NCBI GenBank assembly: GCA_033030425.1 | Contig: JAUFSD010000025.1 | Span: forward strand, 744,001-808,000 | Length of the DNA stretch: 64,000 nucleotides | Direction of reading: 5' to 3' | From: Verpa conica | Lineage: Eukaryota; Ascomycota; Pezizomycetes; Pezizales; Morchellaceae | Part shown: piece after piece, positions 35,910 to 47,628 of the stretch | Position numbering within the stretch: position 1 is the stretch's first letter | Layout: each line of letters opens with the position of its first letter | The notes under the pieces: model-generated | The model's input: the letters and a program-made list of their open reading frames with translations, nothing else | The model's database searches: none | Told to the model about the DNA's origin: nothing | Program-made: the position numbers and the translations under genes

Positions 35910-38900
35910 ATGACTACCATCAGATATGATCGTATTCCCACCCTCAAAATTCAGCTCTCAGGACAAGATAATTTCTCCTCCTGGAGCGCCATTGTTAAGT
36001 CGGACTTCAAGTTGTTCAAAGTCCTCTCAATCGCTACCGGTCAAGAAAAACAACCCCTCTCGCATACCAAGACCGAGTTTACAGTCAAGAAAGAGAAAGA
36101 GAAAGCCGAAACTTCCGAAGACACATCAAATCTGACTCGAATTCAAGAAATCTCAGAAGAGATAACAAAGGAAGACCATGATGAGCAAGAAGCAAGGCTG
36201 GTTGCGGAGGCAGAAACAGAAATAGAAACATGGACCGAACGAAATCAGTGGGGGTGCAGCTACCTTTTCCACAATGTGGAACCAGAAGTCATCCCCATCA
36301 TATCCTCCTATGACAATCTCTTCGATATGTGGAAAGCCATTATCGACACCTATGACCGAAGATCTCCTACCACTCTCCTAAATCTAGTCAAGACGATAAA
36401 CAGACTAGAGTACGACGACTCCTCCTCCCTGAAAACTCACATACAAAACTTTGAGAATCTATGGATGCAGTTGTCAGAAAGGACAAGTGTAATTCTGGTT
36501 GGAGACAAGTTGGCGGAAATCTATGGTGCAATGGCATCCTCACATGCACTAAAGGCCCAATATCTAATGATGTCCCTACCTTCGTCCTATGACGGTATCG
36601 TGGATAATCTTCAGACCAAAGTCACACTATCCTACCAAGATGTATACGAGCACCTGATGAACATAGCAACTAAACAAAACTTCAGCAAGGTAGACAAAAC
36701 GGCCTACACCGTCAAAACTGGACCGCCAGCTCCCAAAAAATCCGACATGTTGTGCACTTTTTGTACCGCCAGAAACAATAAAATCCCAGTAACCTCCCAT
36801 AACACCAGAAAGTGCTTCAAGTTGGAAAAAAGACAAAAGCAAAAGAAGACAGAAAAGGACAACAAAGAAGCGAATATTGTTCAAGCTACATGCTTTTACA
36901 TGTCCTATCTGGATCCCATACTCAAGATTAATGACCAAAGTGTTGTACCCTATCCAGAACACAAAATTACACCTACCACCGCCCTTATTTCCACGACTGA
37001 AACTTCCTCCACCGAAATCAAATGGATCTTTGACACTGGTGCGACTGATCATATATCTGGAAACAGATCACTGTTCACCTCAATTCGCCCCCTCTCAGGA
37101 AACGTTACAACCGCTGGTGGAAGCTGTCTACCAATTTTGGGCACAGGTACAATAAAAATAGTAGCCAAGCTACCGGATGGGTCTCTCTCTCAATTATCTT
37201 TGGAAAATGTTCTTTATGTTTCGGGTTCTCATTTTAATCTTCTTTCTTGGAAACGGATTTCAGCAAAAGGTTTTTCTATGTCAGGGTCTAACAAGGATAT
37301 TAGGATACAAAAGGATGGAAAGGTTTTTGCATGGGCACAACAGGACACAATTGGGAATTTTATTTTGGTTCAGCAACATACGGTAGCAGCAGCAGCAATT
37401 TCTTTTCGACAGTGGCATCAAAGGCTAGGACATTTGCCCTCTTCCTCTCTTTCTCTACTTAAACAATCAGTAGCAGACCCTGAGTCTCTACCCAAAACCG
37501 GCGATCTCGAAACATGTGTAAACTGTCAACTAGGGAAATCAACCGCTCTTCCTTACCACTCTTCCACCTCCCAGTCAAAAGGGATACTGGAACTGGTACA
37601 TTCTGATCTCTCTGGAAAGTTCTCCCAGGCGTCTCTAGGAGGCATGCACTATTATATCACCTTCATTGACGACTTTTCTCGCATGTCCTTTGTTTACTTT
37701 CTTAAAAACAAGTCAGACGCCTATGAAGCCCTCAGAGTATTCGTTACCATGATCGAGAATCAGACAGGAAAAAGAGTTAAGAGACTCAGAACCGATAATG
37801 GAGGAGAGTACATTAACAAATCCACCTCTACCTTTCTTTCTGAAAAGGGAATCATTCACGAAACCACTGCCGCCTACGCCCACTCCTCAAACGGTGTTGC
37901 CGAACGGTACAATCGGACGATAGCAACCATGGCCAGAACCGTGGTATTGAACAAGGGAAAGTTTCTCTGGGCTGAAGCTATAGCAGCCATGTGCTACACC
38001 AAGAACCGCATACCACACAGAACCATCAAAAGGACTCCCTTCGAAGCTTTCTTTAGTGAGAAACCCAAGATTGGACACCTAAAAATTTTTGGTCAGAAGT
38101 GCTTTGTGCACATAGATGTGGAAACAAGAGGAACGGACTCGAAACTGGCACCCAGAGCTAAGGAAGGAATTTTCGTCGGATATACTGGAACCAACAATGT
38201 TTACCGGATTTACATACCATCTGAAAAGAAGGTATCTGCCTACAGAAATGTACGCTTTCCGGAACCACAGACTCCAGAAGACATAATAATAGGTACAAGT
38301 GATAAAAAACAAGACACTATACCTACTCCGACTACATCGTCCAAGGCACTCAAGTCCCCCTCTGTTCTCACCGATGAATCCATGTCCACCTCTTCTCAAT
38401 TAAGCAGCTCAGAATCAGACAAAGAAGTCTTAGAAAAGGACATCGCACTTCCAGATTTGTCTCCCTTTTCCAGTCAACCACCGACCAGATCAAACTCACC
38501 TATACCTCTTCCTTTAGTCACTCCTAGAAGTTCCACAAGGGAAAGAAAGAAGCCGGACTGGTTCTCCCCCCATGCTGCCCTAATGGCAGAAGTCAGTCAA
38601 GACCCCATCAGCTACTCAGAAGCCATGAAATCAGACAAGGCGGAAGAGTGGAGTCGGGCCATGGAGGAAGAAATGACTTCGATTAAAGAAAATGGGACCT
38701 GGGAACTGGTAGACAAGCCAGAGAATCGGAAGATAGTGGCATGCAAGTGGGTATACAAAACAAAACTCGGAGCCAAAGGAGAATTGATCAAGCATAAAGC
38801 TAGGCTAGTCGCCAAAGGATTCTCCCAGGTACCAGGACAGGACTATGACGATACTTTTGCACCTGTCTCTAGATACGAATCACTTCGTTTACTTCTCGCC

Positions 38901-40109
38901 ACTGCTCACTCTGCCGGCTGGGAAATCAGTCAAATGGACGTCAAAAGTGCCTTCTTAAATGGAAATCTCAAAGAAGAAATTTACATGGCACTGCCCCCCG
39001 GCCTGAACGCTCCTGGAAAAGTCTGCAAACTTAAGAAGTGCATCTACGGACTCAAACAAGCCTCCAGAGAATGGTATCTCCGTCTCTCCGATTTTTTGGC
39101 CAGTAATGGTTTTTCAGTATCAGATTTCGATCCCTGTGTGTTTATAGCAACAGACATGATCTTGGACGTTTACGTTGACGACATCACGATGTTTGCCAGG
39201 CAAGGAAAGGCTACCGAAAGAGTAAAAGGACTACTCAAAAGTGAGTTCAAGATGACGGATTTGGGAAAGGCAAGCTGGATTTTGGGAATAGCCATAAGCT
39301 ATGAAGGGGAGAGGCTGAAATTGGACCAAACGGCATATATCGATAAGGTTTTGGAACGCTTTAACATGACAGACTGTCGACCCGTATCGACACCCTTTGA
39401 CACCAATGTTTCTCTTCAAAAGGGAACGGAAGAAGACATAGAGGACCAAACTCTATATCAGTCAATCGTTGGATCTCTCATGTACGCCGCTATAGGAACC
39501 AGACCAGATTTAGCCTACGCCGTAACCACACTGTCGCAATTCTCATCTGCACCAAATAAGTCCCATATGAACGCCGCCAAAAGAACACTTCGCTATCTAA
39601 AGGAAACTCGCACCATGGCCCTATACTATGAAAAGGGAAAGACAGACGTCCTCAGAGGATTTTCGGACTCAAGCTACGCCTGCTGCCCTGACACCAGAAG
39701 ATCTGTGACCGGAAACTGCTTCTTCCTAGGAAAGAATCTGATTTCTTGGAGTTCTCGAAAGCAAACAACAGTAGCCCTGTCAACGACTGAAGCGGAATAC
39801 ATGGCACTGTCCCATGCAGCAAGACAAATGGTATGGCTAAGACGAGCCTGCGAAGGAATTGGTTTGAATCTTTTTTATATTCTTTTTGGGGATAATAACG
39901 GGTCTCTTTTACTGTCAAAAAATCCAGTTCATCACAAAAGGTCTAAACACATTGATGTTCAATTTCATTATGTTAGGGAAAGGCTGGCAGACAAGGTTTT
40001 TTCTTTGGAATATGTTAAAACTGGGGACAATGTGGCAGACATTTTTACGAAGTCTTTGGATAAGACTAAACATTTTTTCTTTTGTTCTTTATTACACTGT
40101 GACTCCTGA
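35910..40109 (+). CDS. Copia gag-pol polyprotein
   Basis: One ORF of 1399 residues with no frameshift between gag and pol. The gag-like N-terminus (about 1-300) has WSAIVKSDF and a Copia gag LMSLPSSYDGIVDNL block. Aspartic protease: DTGA at 375-378. GAG-pre-integrase and zinc region: WHQRLGHLP...CVNCQLGK. Integrase DD35E: D566 (HSDLSG), D629 (RTDNGGEY), E665 (NGVAERYN). Reverse transcriptase: WKVYKTK-like start through MDVKSAFLNG and YVDD (Y1088-D1091). RNase H near the C-terminus: GFSDSSYA...STTEAEYMALS...KHIDVQFHYVRE...ADIFTK. This PR-INT-RT-RH order defines Copia. All catalytic residues I can check are present. Confidence 0.95.
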   Translation: MTTIRYDRIPTLKIQLSGQDNFSSWSAIVKSDFKLFKVLSIATGQEKQPLSHTKTEFTVKKEKEKAETSEDTSNLTRIQEISEEITKEDHDEQEARLVAEAETEIETWTERNQWGCSYLFHNVEPEVIPIISSYDNLFDMWKAIIDTYDRRSPTTLLNLVKTINRLEYDDSSSLKTHIQNFENLWMQLSERTSVILVGDKLAEIYGAMASSHALKAQYLMMSLPSSYDGIVDNLQTKVTLSYQDVYEHLMNIATKQNFSKVDKTAYTVKTGPPAPKKSDMLCTFCTARNNKIPVTSHNTRKCFKLEKRQKQKKTEKDNKEANIVQATCFYMSYLDPILKINDQSVVPYPEHKITPTTALISTTETSSTEIKWIFDTGATDHISGNRSLFTSIRPLSGNVTTAGGSCLPILGTGTIKIVAKLPDGSLSQLSLENVLYVSGSHFNLLSWKRISAKGFSMSGSNKDIRIQKDGKVFAWAQQDTIGNFILVQQHTVAAAAISFRQWHQRLGHLPSSSLSLLKQSVADPESLPKTGDLETCVNCQLGKSTALPYHSSTSQSKGILELVHSDLSGKFSQASLGGMHYYITFIDDFSRMSFVYFLKNKSDAYEALRVFVTMIENQTGKRVKRLRTDNGGEYINKSTSTFLSEKGIIHETTAAYAHSSNGVAERYNRTIATMARTVVLNKGKFLWAEAIAAMCYTKNRIPHRTIKRTPFEAFFSEKPKIGHLKIFGQKCFVHIDVETRGTDSKLAPRAKEGIFVGYTGTNNVYRIYIPSEKKVSAYRNVRFPEPQTPEDIIIGTSDKKQDTIPTPTTSSKALKSPSVLTDESMSTSSQLSSSESDKEVLEKDIALPDLSPFSSQPPTRSNSPIPLPLVTPRSSTRERKKPDWFSPHAALMAEVSQDPISYSEAMKSDKAEEWSRAMEEEMTSIKENGTWELVDKPENRKIVACKWVYKTKLGAKGELIKHKARLVAKGFSQVPGQDYDDTFAPVSRYESLRLLLATAHSAGWEISQMDVKSAFLNGNLKEEIYMALPPGLNAPGKVCKLKKCIYGLKQASREWYLRLSDFLASNGFSVSDFDPCVFIATDMILDVYVDDITMFARQGKATERVKGLLKSEFKMTDLGKASWILGIAISYEGERLKLDQTAYIDKVLERFNMTDCRPVSTPFDTNVSLQKGTEEDIEDQTLYQSIVGSLMYAAIGTRPDLAYAVTTLSQFSSAPNKSHMNAAKRTLRYLKETRTMALYYEKGKTDVLRGFSDSSYACCPDTRRSVTGNCFFLGKNLISWSSRKQTTVALSTTEAEYMALSHAARQMVWLRRACEGIGLNLFYILFGDNNGSLLLSKNPVHHKRSKHIDVQFHYVRERLADKVFSLEYVKTGDNVADIFTKSLDKTKHFFFCSLLHCDS

Positions 40110-40116
40110 GGGAAAG
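40108..40116 (+). other. Polypurine tract
   Basis: GAGGGAAAG immediately before the 3' LTR, the expected plus-strand priming site for reverse transcription. Confidence 0.75.
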
Positions 40117-40390
40117 TGTTGAAATTTTGTCACTCGCCAAGTGGTTGTCACTATGATACCGGCCTCACTTGCCTGTTTAGGTAACTGAGGACAACGGACT
40201 TACGGTGCAACTATTTGACCGACGGATGAATTTGCTCCGATTACCCGGACTGGTATCGGATAGTTTATTGTGCCGGTTGGCTAACCGGGTAACTGTTATT
40301 TACAAATTTTCTTTGGCTATATAAGGTTTATGGTTTGCTTTGTATTTTAAGTTCTTCAATTTAGTTCTTTATCAGCGCATTCTTTCTTCA
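40117..40390 (+). repeat. 3' LTR of the Copia element
   Basis: 274 bp, same ends as the 5' LTR, with five substitutions relative to it. It is followed by the target duplication ATAAC. Confidence 0.95.
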
Positions 40391-40626
40391 ATAACCATTC
40401 AATTTTATATATAACTAAACTCTAACTCTAAATAAGGTAGCTCTAAAAAGGAAAGGGACCATTCTAAGGCAGCTAAATAGAGAAGCAATAATAAAGAGAA
40501 GTCAAAAAAAGCATCTGCACTTGGTGGCCTAAAGAGGAAAGCCTTAAGGCATTTAAACAAGGCAGGAAAACTGGGTACCAAAGAGGCTATCAATGAGCTT
40601 GTAGCTAAGTGGGAGGAGGAGGCGTA

Positions 40627-41489
40627 GGCGGAGGGAGAGAGGGAAGGGTGGGCAGGGGCAGGGGCAGGGGGCAGGGGCGGGGGGGGGGGGAGGACCGGGG
40701 GAGAGGGCCGGAGGAGTCGCCTGTAAATTTGTACTGTTGCGATAAAAAATTTGTTCGGGAGAGATTATGGCTGCCGTCCGCCGTACCTGGATATAATTGT
40801 CCTCCAACCGGGAGACGCGGGACTGAATGAGTTTACTCTTTCTCACTCAAGTGCAGGGGGTTATATCTCTGTGTAGATCGTCATACCAAGCACGATTTGC
40901 AGCGTTTCAGAGAAATCTCTGCATCCGGAACGTTCTCATTTCTACACCACCTTGCAGCCTATTTTCATGTACCGGCGGATTGTATAAGTGTGTATATGCC
41001 AGTACTCATACGTACAACGGGAGGCTTGGTGTACTAAGCGCTCATGGTGAGAATACAGGTATGAGTGCGCTCAAAGGGAATGGAGTGATAGATGCCCACA
41101 AGAGCCCTTAAAAAGATGAGACACGAAGCCTATTTCTGGCCGCAGGGTAAGTGAATTTCGGTACCTCTGTGGTTGATGATATTTTATGAAGTTACATATA
41201 AACATTGATTAGGGTTACGATGAAAACTCCCCTTAAAAGATATAATGATACTGATTAAAACAATATTAAGTATAGTTGCCCTCTGAACTAGTACAAATAT
41301 AGGAGGACCAACAAACTTTCGCGTAACAAAATCTACCAAGAAGCTCAAGCGTATCCCACAGCAAGATAAATCTATCTCCCTATCAAACTTCTTGACTCTC
41401 TGCCTACTGCTAAAATGAGAAGTCAACCGAACTAGAGAAAATTGCCCCGATAACCTTGGCTGTCGCTCAGCAACAATACAGTTCTACAT
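40627..41489. other. Intergenic with a G-run tract
   Basis: At 40640-40712 the plus strand is a dense series of G3-G10 runs (GGGGCAGGGGCAGGGGG type) that could form G-quadruplexes. The rest, to the 3' end of the coiled-coil gene, has no supportable gene. Confidence 0.55.
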
Positions 41490-44400
41490 CTATCCCTCTT
41501 TTACAGATTTATACGGGTCTATTCTCTCTCCCTTCTTGAACTTTAACCGACCGTCGAGTTTGCTCGTGAAAAGCTCAATCTTATGAACTAACCGCCCTTC
41601 CTTTTCATATTCTTCAAGGAACCTTTTGGTTGCTTCCGGACAGTAGTCTACGATCTGGCCAAGTGTAATTTCTTTCTTTGAGTTTTCTAATATACTTATA
41701 AACTCAAGTGAAGACAAGGGTCTATTGCCTTCTATTCCATTAGGCTGCTCCAAAAACATCTTGTAAAAGCTTTCCGGAGTTAGAGGAAGAGCGCTTCCGA
41801 GAACATCACCTTGAACTGGGTGGTCATCCTCGACCTGCAAAGCATCGTTGATGATTCGAGCTGCTTCTTCATTAGCTTTATCAATAATTGCCTGCGCTTC
41901 CGCCTCTGCTTGCTTTCTGGAGGCAAGCTGCAACGCAGCTCCCATCGTCTTATTTGTCTCCAGCTTGACTCTTTCACTCAAATCTTTCTCAAACCTTTTC
42001 TTTATATCACCGTGTACTCTTAAAATAGCCTCTTGGTTCTTGATATTTTCTTCTTTTTGAAACCTCAAAAATTCTAATTTCTTGGTTTCCATCACCAGAG
42101 CGGCTGAACCTTCGATATCATTGCGGATTCTTTCACTCTCTTGTATAGATTTTTTAGCCTTTACTTCCGCATCCTTTTTCGTTTCTTCAGCCTCTTTCAT
42201 GACCTTTTGAGCATAGGCCTTAATCTTACTAGCCTCACTCTTTGCTTCAGCCTTTATCTTTTCACTTATTTTGAGTACACGGTCTTTTGCACTTTCAGCC
42301 GCCGCCTTCACTCTCTGGGCTTCCGCTGTAACGCATGCCGCATTTTCCTTCGCTTTTTCCATAGTAGCTTCAGCGTCCCCCTTCAACTCTGAAGCGTCTT
42401 TTTTCATTGTTTCAGCGTTTTTCTTCGCTACTTCAGCATTTCTCTTCATTTCTTCAACCTCCTTTTTCATTTCTTCAACTTCCTTCTTCATTGTTTCAGC
42501 ACTTTTCCTCGTTGCTTCAGCATTTCTCTTCATTGCTCCAGCATCTTTCTTCATCGCTTCAGCCTCCCTTCTCATAACTTCAGCTTCCTCCATCTTTTTT
42601 TCTACTCTAGAAGTCTTCTGCGCCACTTTAACACCCTCCCTCTTGATCTCTTCTGCCTGAACCCTAATCCTTTCGGCCATCTCTCTGCTCGCTTGAATAT
42701 CATTTAACTCTTTAATCTCTCTTTTCTCCTTGTCGGTCTTAGCCCTCATAGCCTCTTCCCACATTGTAGCAGCCTCAATCTTAATTTTTTCAGCTTCCGT
42801 CTCTGCACTCCTCCTGATCTTCTCCGCCTGGCTCCTTATATCTTCCGCATGTGCCATTTTTTCCATGTGTAAAGTATCAGCATCCCATTTTATTTTGTCC
42901 GCCTGAGCCTTGACCCTTTCAGCGTTCTTTATGATATTCTTACCCTCTACTCCTGCTTCTTCCTTCACTTTCTTAGCTTGGGACTTAATCCTTTCAGCCT
43001 CTTTTAACGCTTTCCTAGCTTCTGCTTCAACCTTCCTTTTTGTCTGTTCAGCTTGCTCCCGGGTCTTCTGAGCATCTTTTCTGAGTTTCCAAGCCTCTGA
43101 CTCAGCATCCTTCTTTATTTTCTGGGCCTCTTTCTTAATTTCTTCCGCGTCACTCCTAATCTTCTCTGCAAACATCTCTGAGTCTTTCCATGCCTTTTGA
43201 GCTACTTCAGCCGCCATAACCTCGGCATTTATTTTTATTTCCCCGGCATAATTCATAATCTCCTCGGTTTGCGCCTCTAAATCCTTATTTCTTACCTTCT
43301 CAAGTATACTATCTGACACAAACTCGGTATTCCCCGGCCCTGGTACCATTAAGTTAAAATTTGAAGTAGCTTCGAAGATCCTCTCTCTTTGTTGATCAAA
43401 GTGATGAACCACATCTAGTGCTTGAAGTTTGATTCTTTGTGCTTCAGCTTCAGCTTCTGAACGTGTTCCATTAGCTATAGCTGAAGCCATAAGTTGAGAG
43501 TTAATTCCTTCAATCCATACACTCCGAGCCTGTGAGAGGATTTCTTTTGCTTCGGCTTGAGCCTGTGAGATAATTCTCTTTGCCCCAGCGTTAGCACACT
43601 GTCTCTGTACTTCTACCTGGTGCAAAGTCGCCTTTATACCAAGTAATTTTAGTATTTTTCTCTATTCCTTTTGTGATCTGTGCTTCTCTTTACTCACCTT
43701 GTCTTCTGTTGCTAGTTCTGGGACAGGAAACTGCCTTCCTGTTTCATACGCAGTTGAAGCCCGGGTATTACTTCTATTAATATTTTTCTTATCTTCTCTT
43801 TCGCCATTGAGTTTACTTATCTCTAAATACTCATTGTCTAGGTTTACTGGAACACCTCCTACTCGATCTATTTCAGGAGTAGCACTCGTCGTTGTTTTAG
43901 CCAGTGGCATTGTATTTAAGGATGCAGTGCCGACACTCTTCAAAAGAGATGGCATCGTTTGTCTACCTCCTTCCTCCTCCCGAGTGATTGCAGCGATTTT
44001 CGCATCTGGATTTGAACTAATGGCTTCTGCGTCCCGCAAGTTCTCTTTTTGTATATTGTTGATCGCTTCCAAGTACTTGCCCCCTCTTATTTCATCATTT
44101 TTATTACCAGAACCCCCAAGACTCGTGTTCTCCTTGTGCTCTCCGTGCACCCATTCAGAGGATAAGTATTGAGGCTCTATAAACTTTAGACATGCTAGAC
44201 GAATCCTACTTAACGCAATCTTCATATTCAGTTTTGATACCAGCGCATGGCCTTTAGGGAGAAATTTAATATAGAAATCTTGATTGTATGCTTGTTCTCG
44301 TGAAGCAGTTATAGCAACTTCTGCGAGAAGCGCAGCCTGCTCGCCAGCAAACTCATGTTGAGCTTGTTTAACAATATCATTATCTGTGTAAGACAGAATA

Positions 44401-45634
44401 TTAAAACAGTCCCACTCGTGCGAGTTGACACCTATGGCGAATTTATTTCTCAAATCCATGAAATGCTTGCAGCGACTGGGAGAGGGACAAAAACTCCCGG
44501 CCTGGCCTCTTTTCCCCCCTGACTGCCCCCCAGATCTCCACCAAGAGACAAGACCCGGACGTTTTGTATAGAACTCAACCCGAGAAAAAGGCGATATGTT
44601 TTGTTTGCCGTCAACAGCTTCAATAACTGCAATAAATGCTTCGAATAAAGCCAATTCCCATATATACTGTGTATATACAGTGCCTTGATCTGATTGAAAT
44701 GCAGGGTCATCTACAAAATAAGGGATCCACATATTCAACGATACTTTCTGTCCGAGAAAGACACCAACACCGGCAAACGGTCGTGATCTTCGGGCTTCTG
44801 GTTCCACCGATGAGTTCAGAGAGGAAGCCATAATCTCTGTATAAACCCTGAGGGTTCTATGATAATTCTGAGGAGGGAGAAATGGGCAGACGGCTGAGAA
44901 TCTAGATGGAAGAACGTGCTTCTTAGACACAGTCTTGAATGTCATGTAGCTGAACATCCGGAGGAATTCGCAGCCAAATATCCCATCAACTCCTTTGGTA
45001 GTTAAATCTCCTCGCTTCCGTATCTCGATGTTTTCAATAATAAAATCAATACCGAAAATCCTCCATGTGACGACATAATCTGGCCATGGAACCACTGCAC
45101 CCAGATCTGCACAAACTATTGTAGCCTCAGAGGTTACATCAATACAGATATTGATGTTGCATACCCGATTCATTGAGATATCCGTTGCATAAGTGAGCCT
45201 CAGTAGTGCCTTGAGAGTGGTCTTACTAAAATCTCTTCGGTTTCGATCACCCTTTAGGAACATGCTCTCAGTAGCACTTGTATCAGAGGCTCTGGTGGAG
45301 GATTCATTAAAGTTTAGAGGCTCTGGCTCAATATCAGGGGTTGATATAGGAGTAACGAGTTTGTAAGACACGTTTTGAAGAGTTTCCATAATTTGAGGTT
45401 CGATCACGGGAGGCGTAGGCTCGGGAAATTCTGTTTTGGATTGAGGAGGCTCGCTATTGAGAGACCGGTAGGCAAGAGGTTCAAAATCATAATCCTTCAA
45501 TTGATTAGATCATCTTATGGATTGAATTAGGGATATTCTCTAGTGATATTGGAACTTACTGCATCTGGATCCCTCGGCATTACTGGCATCGAGCTCCGTC
45601 TAACGCGATTGGGGACTGCATTGGAGGCTTCCAT
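41490..45634 (-). CDS. Retropepsin-like / dead RNase-H-like long coiled-coil protein, paralogue B
   Basis: Three exons (minus strand): 45634-45560, 45494-43698 and 43616-41490, 1332 residues. Intron 43617-43697 (GTGAGT...CAG, 81 nt) contains the only in-frame stop between two long ORFs; intron 45495-45559 has GTAAGT and CTAAT. Residues about 130-215 resemble a retropepsin fold ending VDGIFGCEFL. About 238-425 is RNase-H-like: RVYTE (241-245), AGVGVFLG (266-273), WELALFEAF (304-312), VEFYTKRPGL (331-340), FAGEQAALLAEVAITAS (407-423). Only the AEL-type Glu survives, so it is probably inactive. From about 630 to 1210 the chain is nearly all Lys/Glu/Ala heptads (AExxKKxAE pattern), one very long coiled coil. 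The end has ITLGQIVDYCPEATKRF (1274-1290), matching paralogue A's C-terminus. Function unknown. Possible roles are structural or scaffold; that is inference. Confidence 0.82.
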
Positions 45635-45933
45635 CTCCTGAATCTTTATAAAACCTAAGTTAGCAAGATAGTTAAGACGATACACTACCTAGAGATGATA
45701 CAAACAAAGAAATGAAGCTCTGGATTGTTGTATCAGTTACGGACTAATAGGATGAGTGTTGCGATGAAGAAGTGATGTGGTGTTAAACTAAGAGAAAAAC
45801 AAGGCTATAGTTGACAACGTGGTGATCAGTAAAACATAAGTCGTTATATAAGCTCTAGGCCACTCGAAAATAGTATAAACCTAAAACCTTTCTTATATAT
45901 GAATGATATAGCAGTTATGTAATTTGGTGTAAA
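45635..45933. promoter_or_regulatory. 5' region of the coiled-coil gene
   Basis: AT-rich spacer between the start of the minus-strand coiled-coil gene and the plus-strand tRNA gene. No uORF or defined motif that I can support. Confidence 0.35.
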
Positions 45934-46029
45934 GCCCGGTTAGCTTAGTGGTAGAGCGTGTGGCTTTTATGACGATATATCCTCTGAAAGTGTACCTCAA
46001 GGTCGCGGGTTCGACCCCCGCATCGGGCT
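45934..46029 (+). tRNA. tRNA-Lys(TTT) with a 24-nt intron
   Basis: The acceptor stem GCCCGGT pairs with ATCGGGC (one G-U). The D-arm is GCTT/GAGC around AGTGGTA, and the T-arm GCGGG/CCCGC encloses TTCGACC. The anticodon loop is CTTTTA (anticodon 45966-45968) interrupted after position 37 by a 24-nt intron. The anticodon stem TGTGG/CCTCA has one U-U mismatch. Pol III boxes are internal. Confidence 0.85.

Positions 46030-47628
<1,599 letters not shown>

Larger units (their letters stand above)
35558..40390 (+). mobile_element. Full-length Ty1/Copia LTR retrotransposon
   Basis: A 4833-bp element with two 274-bp LTRs (TGTTGAAATT...TTTCTTCA) and a perfect 5-bp target duplication ATAAC (35553-35557 and 40391-40395). 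The LTRs differ at only five positions by eye (about 98.2% identity), so insertion is recent. A primer-binding site, one uninterrupted gag-pol ORF and a polypurine tract are all present. The structure is that of an autonomous, possibly still active, copy. Confidence 0.95.
35258..40626 (+). pseudogene. Decayed ORF interrupted by the Copia element
   Basis: Reading from the ATG at 35258 gives a protein-like sequence (MNAPFGLTKTSRIRQIKKLL, then APTHEPVVITQPPSAPSKP) broken by TAA, TGA and TAA codons before the retrotransposon at 35558. Beyond it, about 40510-40626 reads LGGLKRKALRHLNKAGKLG and TKEAINELVAKWEEEA before a stop. The two parts plausibly belong to one dead gene split by the insertion, though the intervening 40396-40510 is heavily stopped. 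The family is not recognised; a transposase-type origin is possible but unproven. Confidence 0.4.

Noticed and set aside
36627..38399. Minus-strand ORFs inside the Copia element
   Set aside because: Antisense shadows of gag-pol.
41811..42660. Plus-strand hydrophobic ORFs opposite the coiled-coil gene
   Set aside because: Lys/Glu/Ala codons read in antisense give Phe/Ser/Leu-rich shadows.
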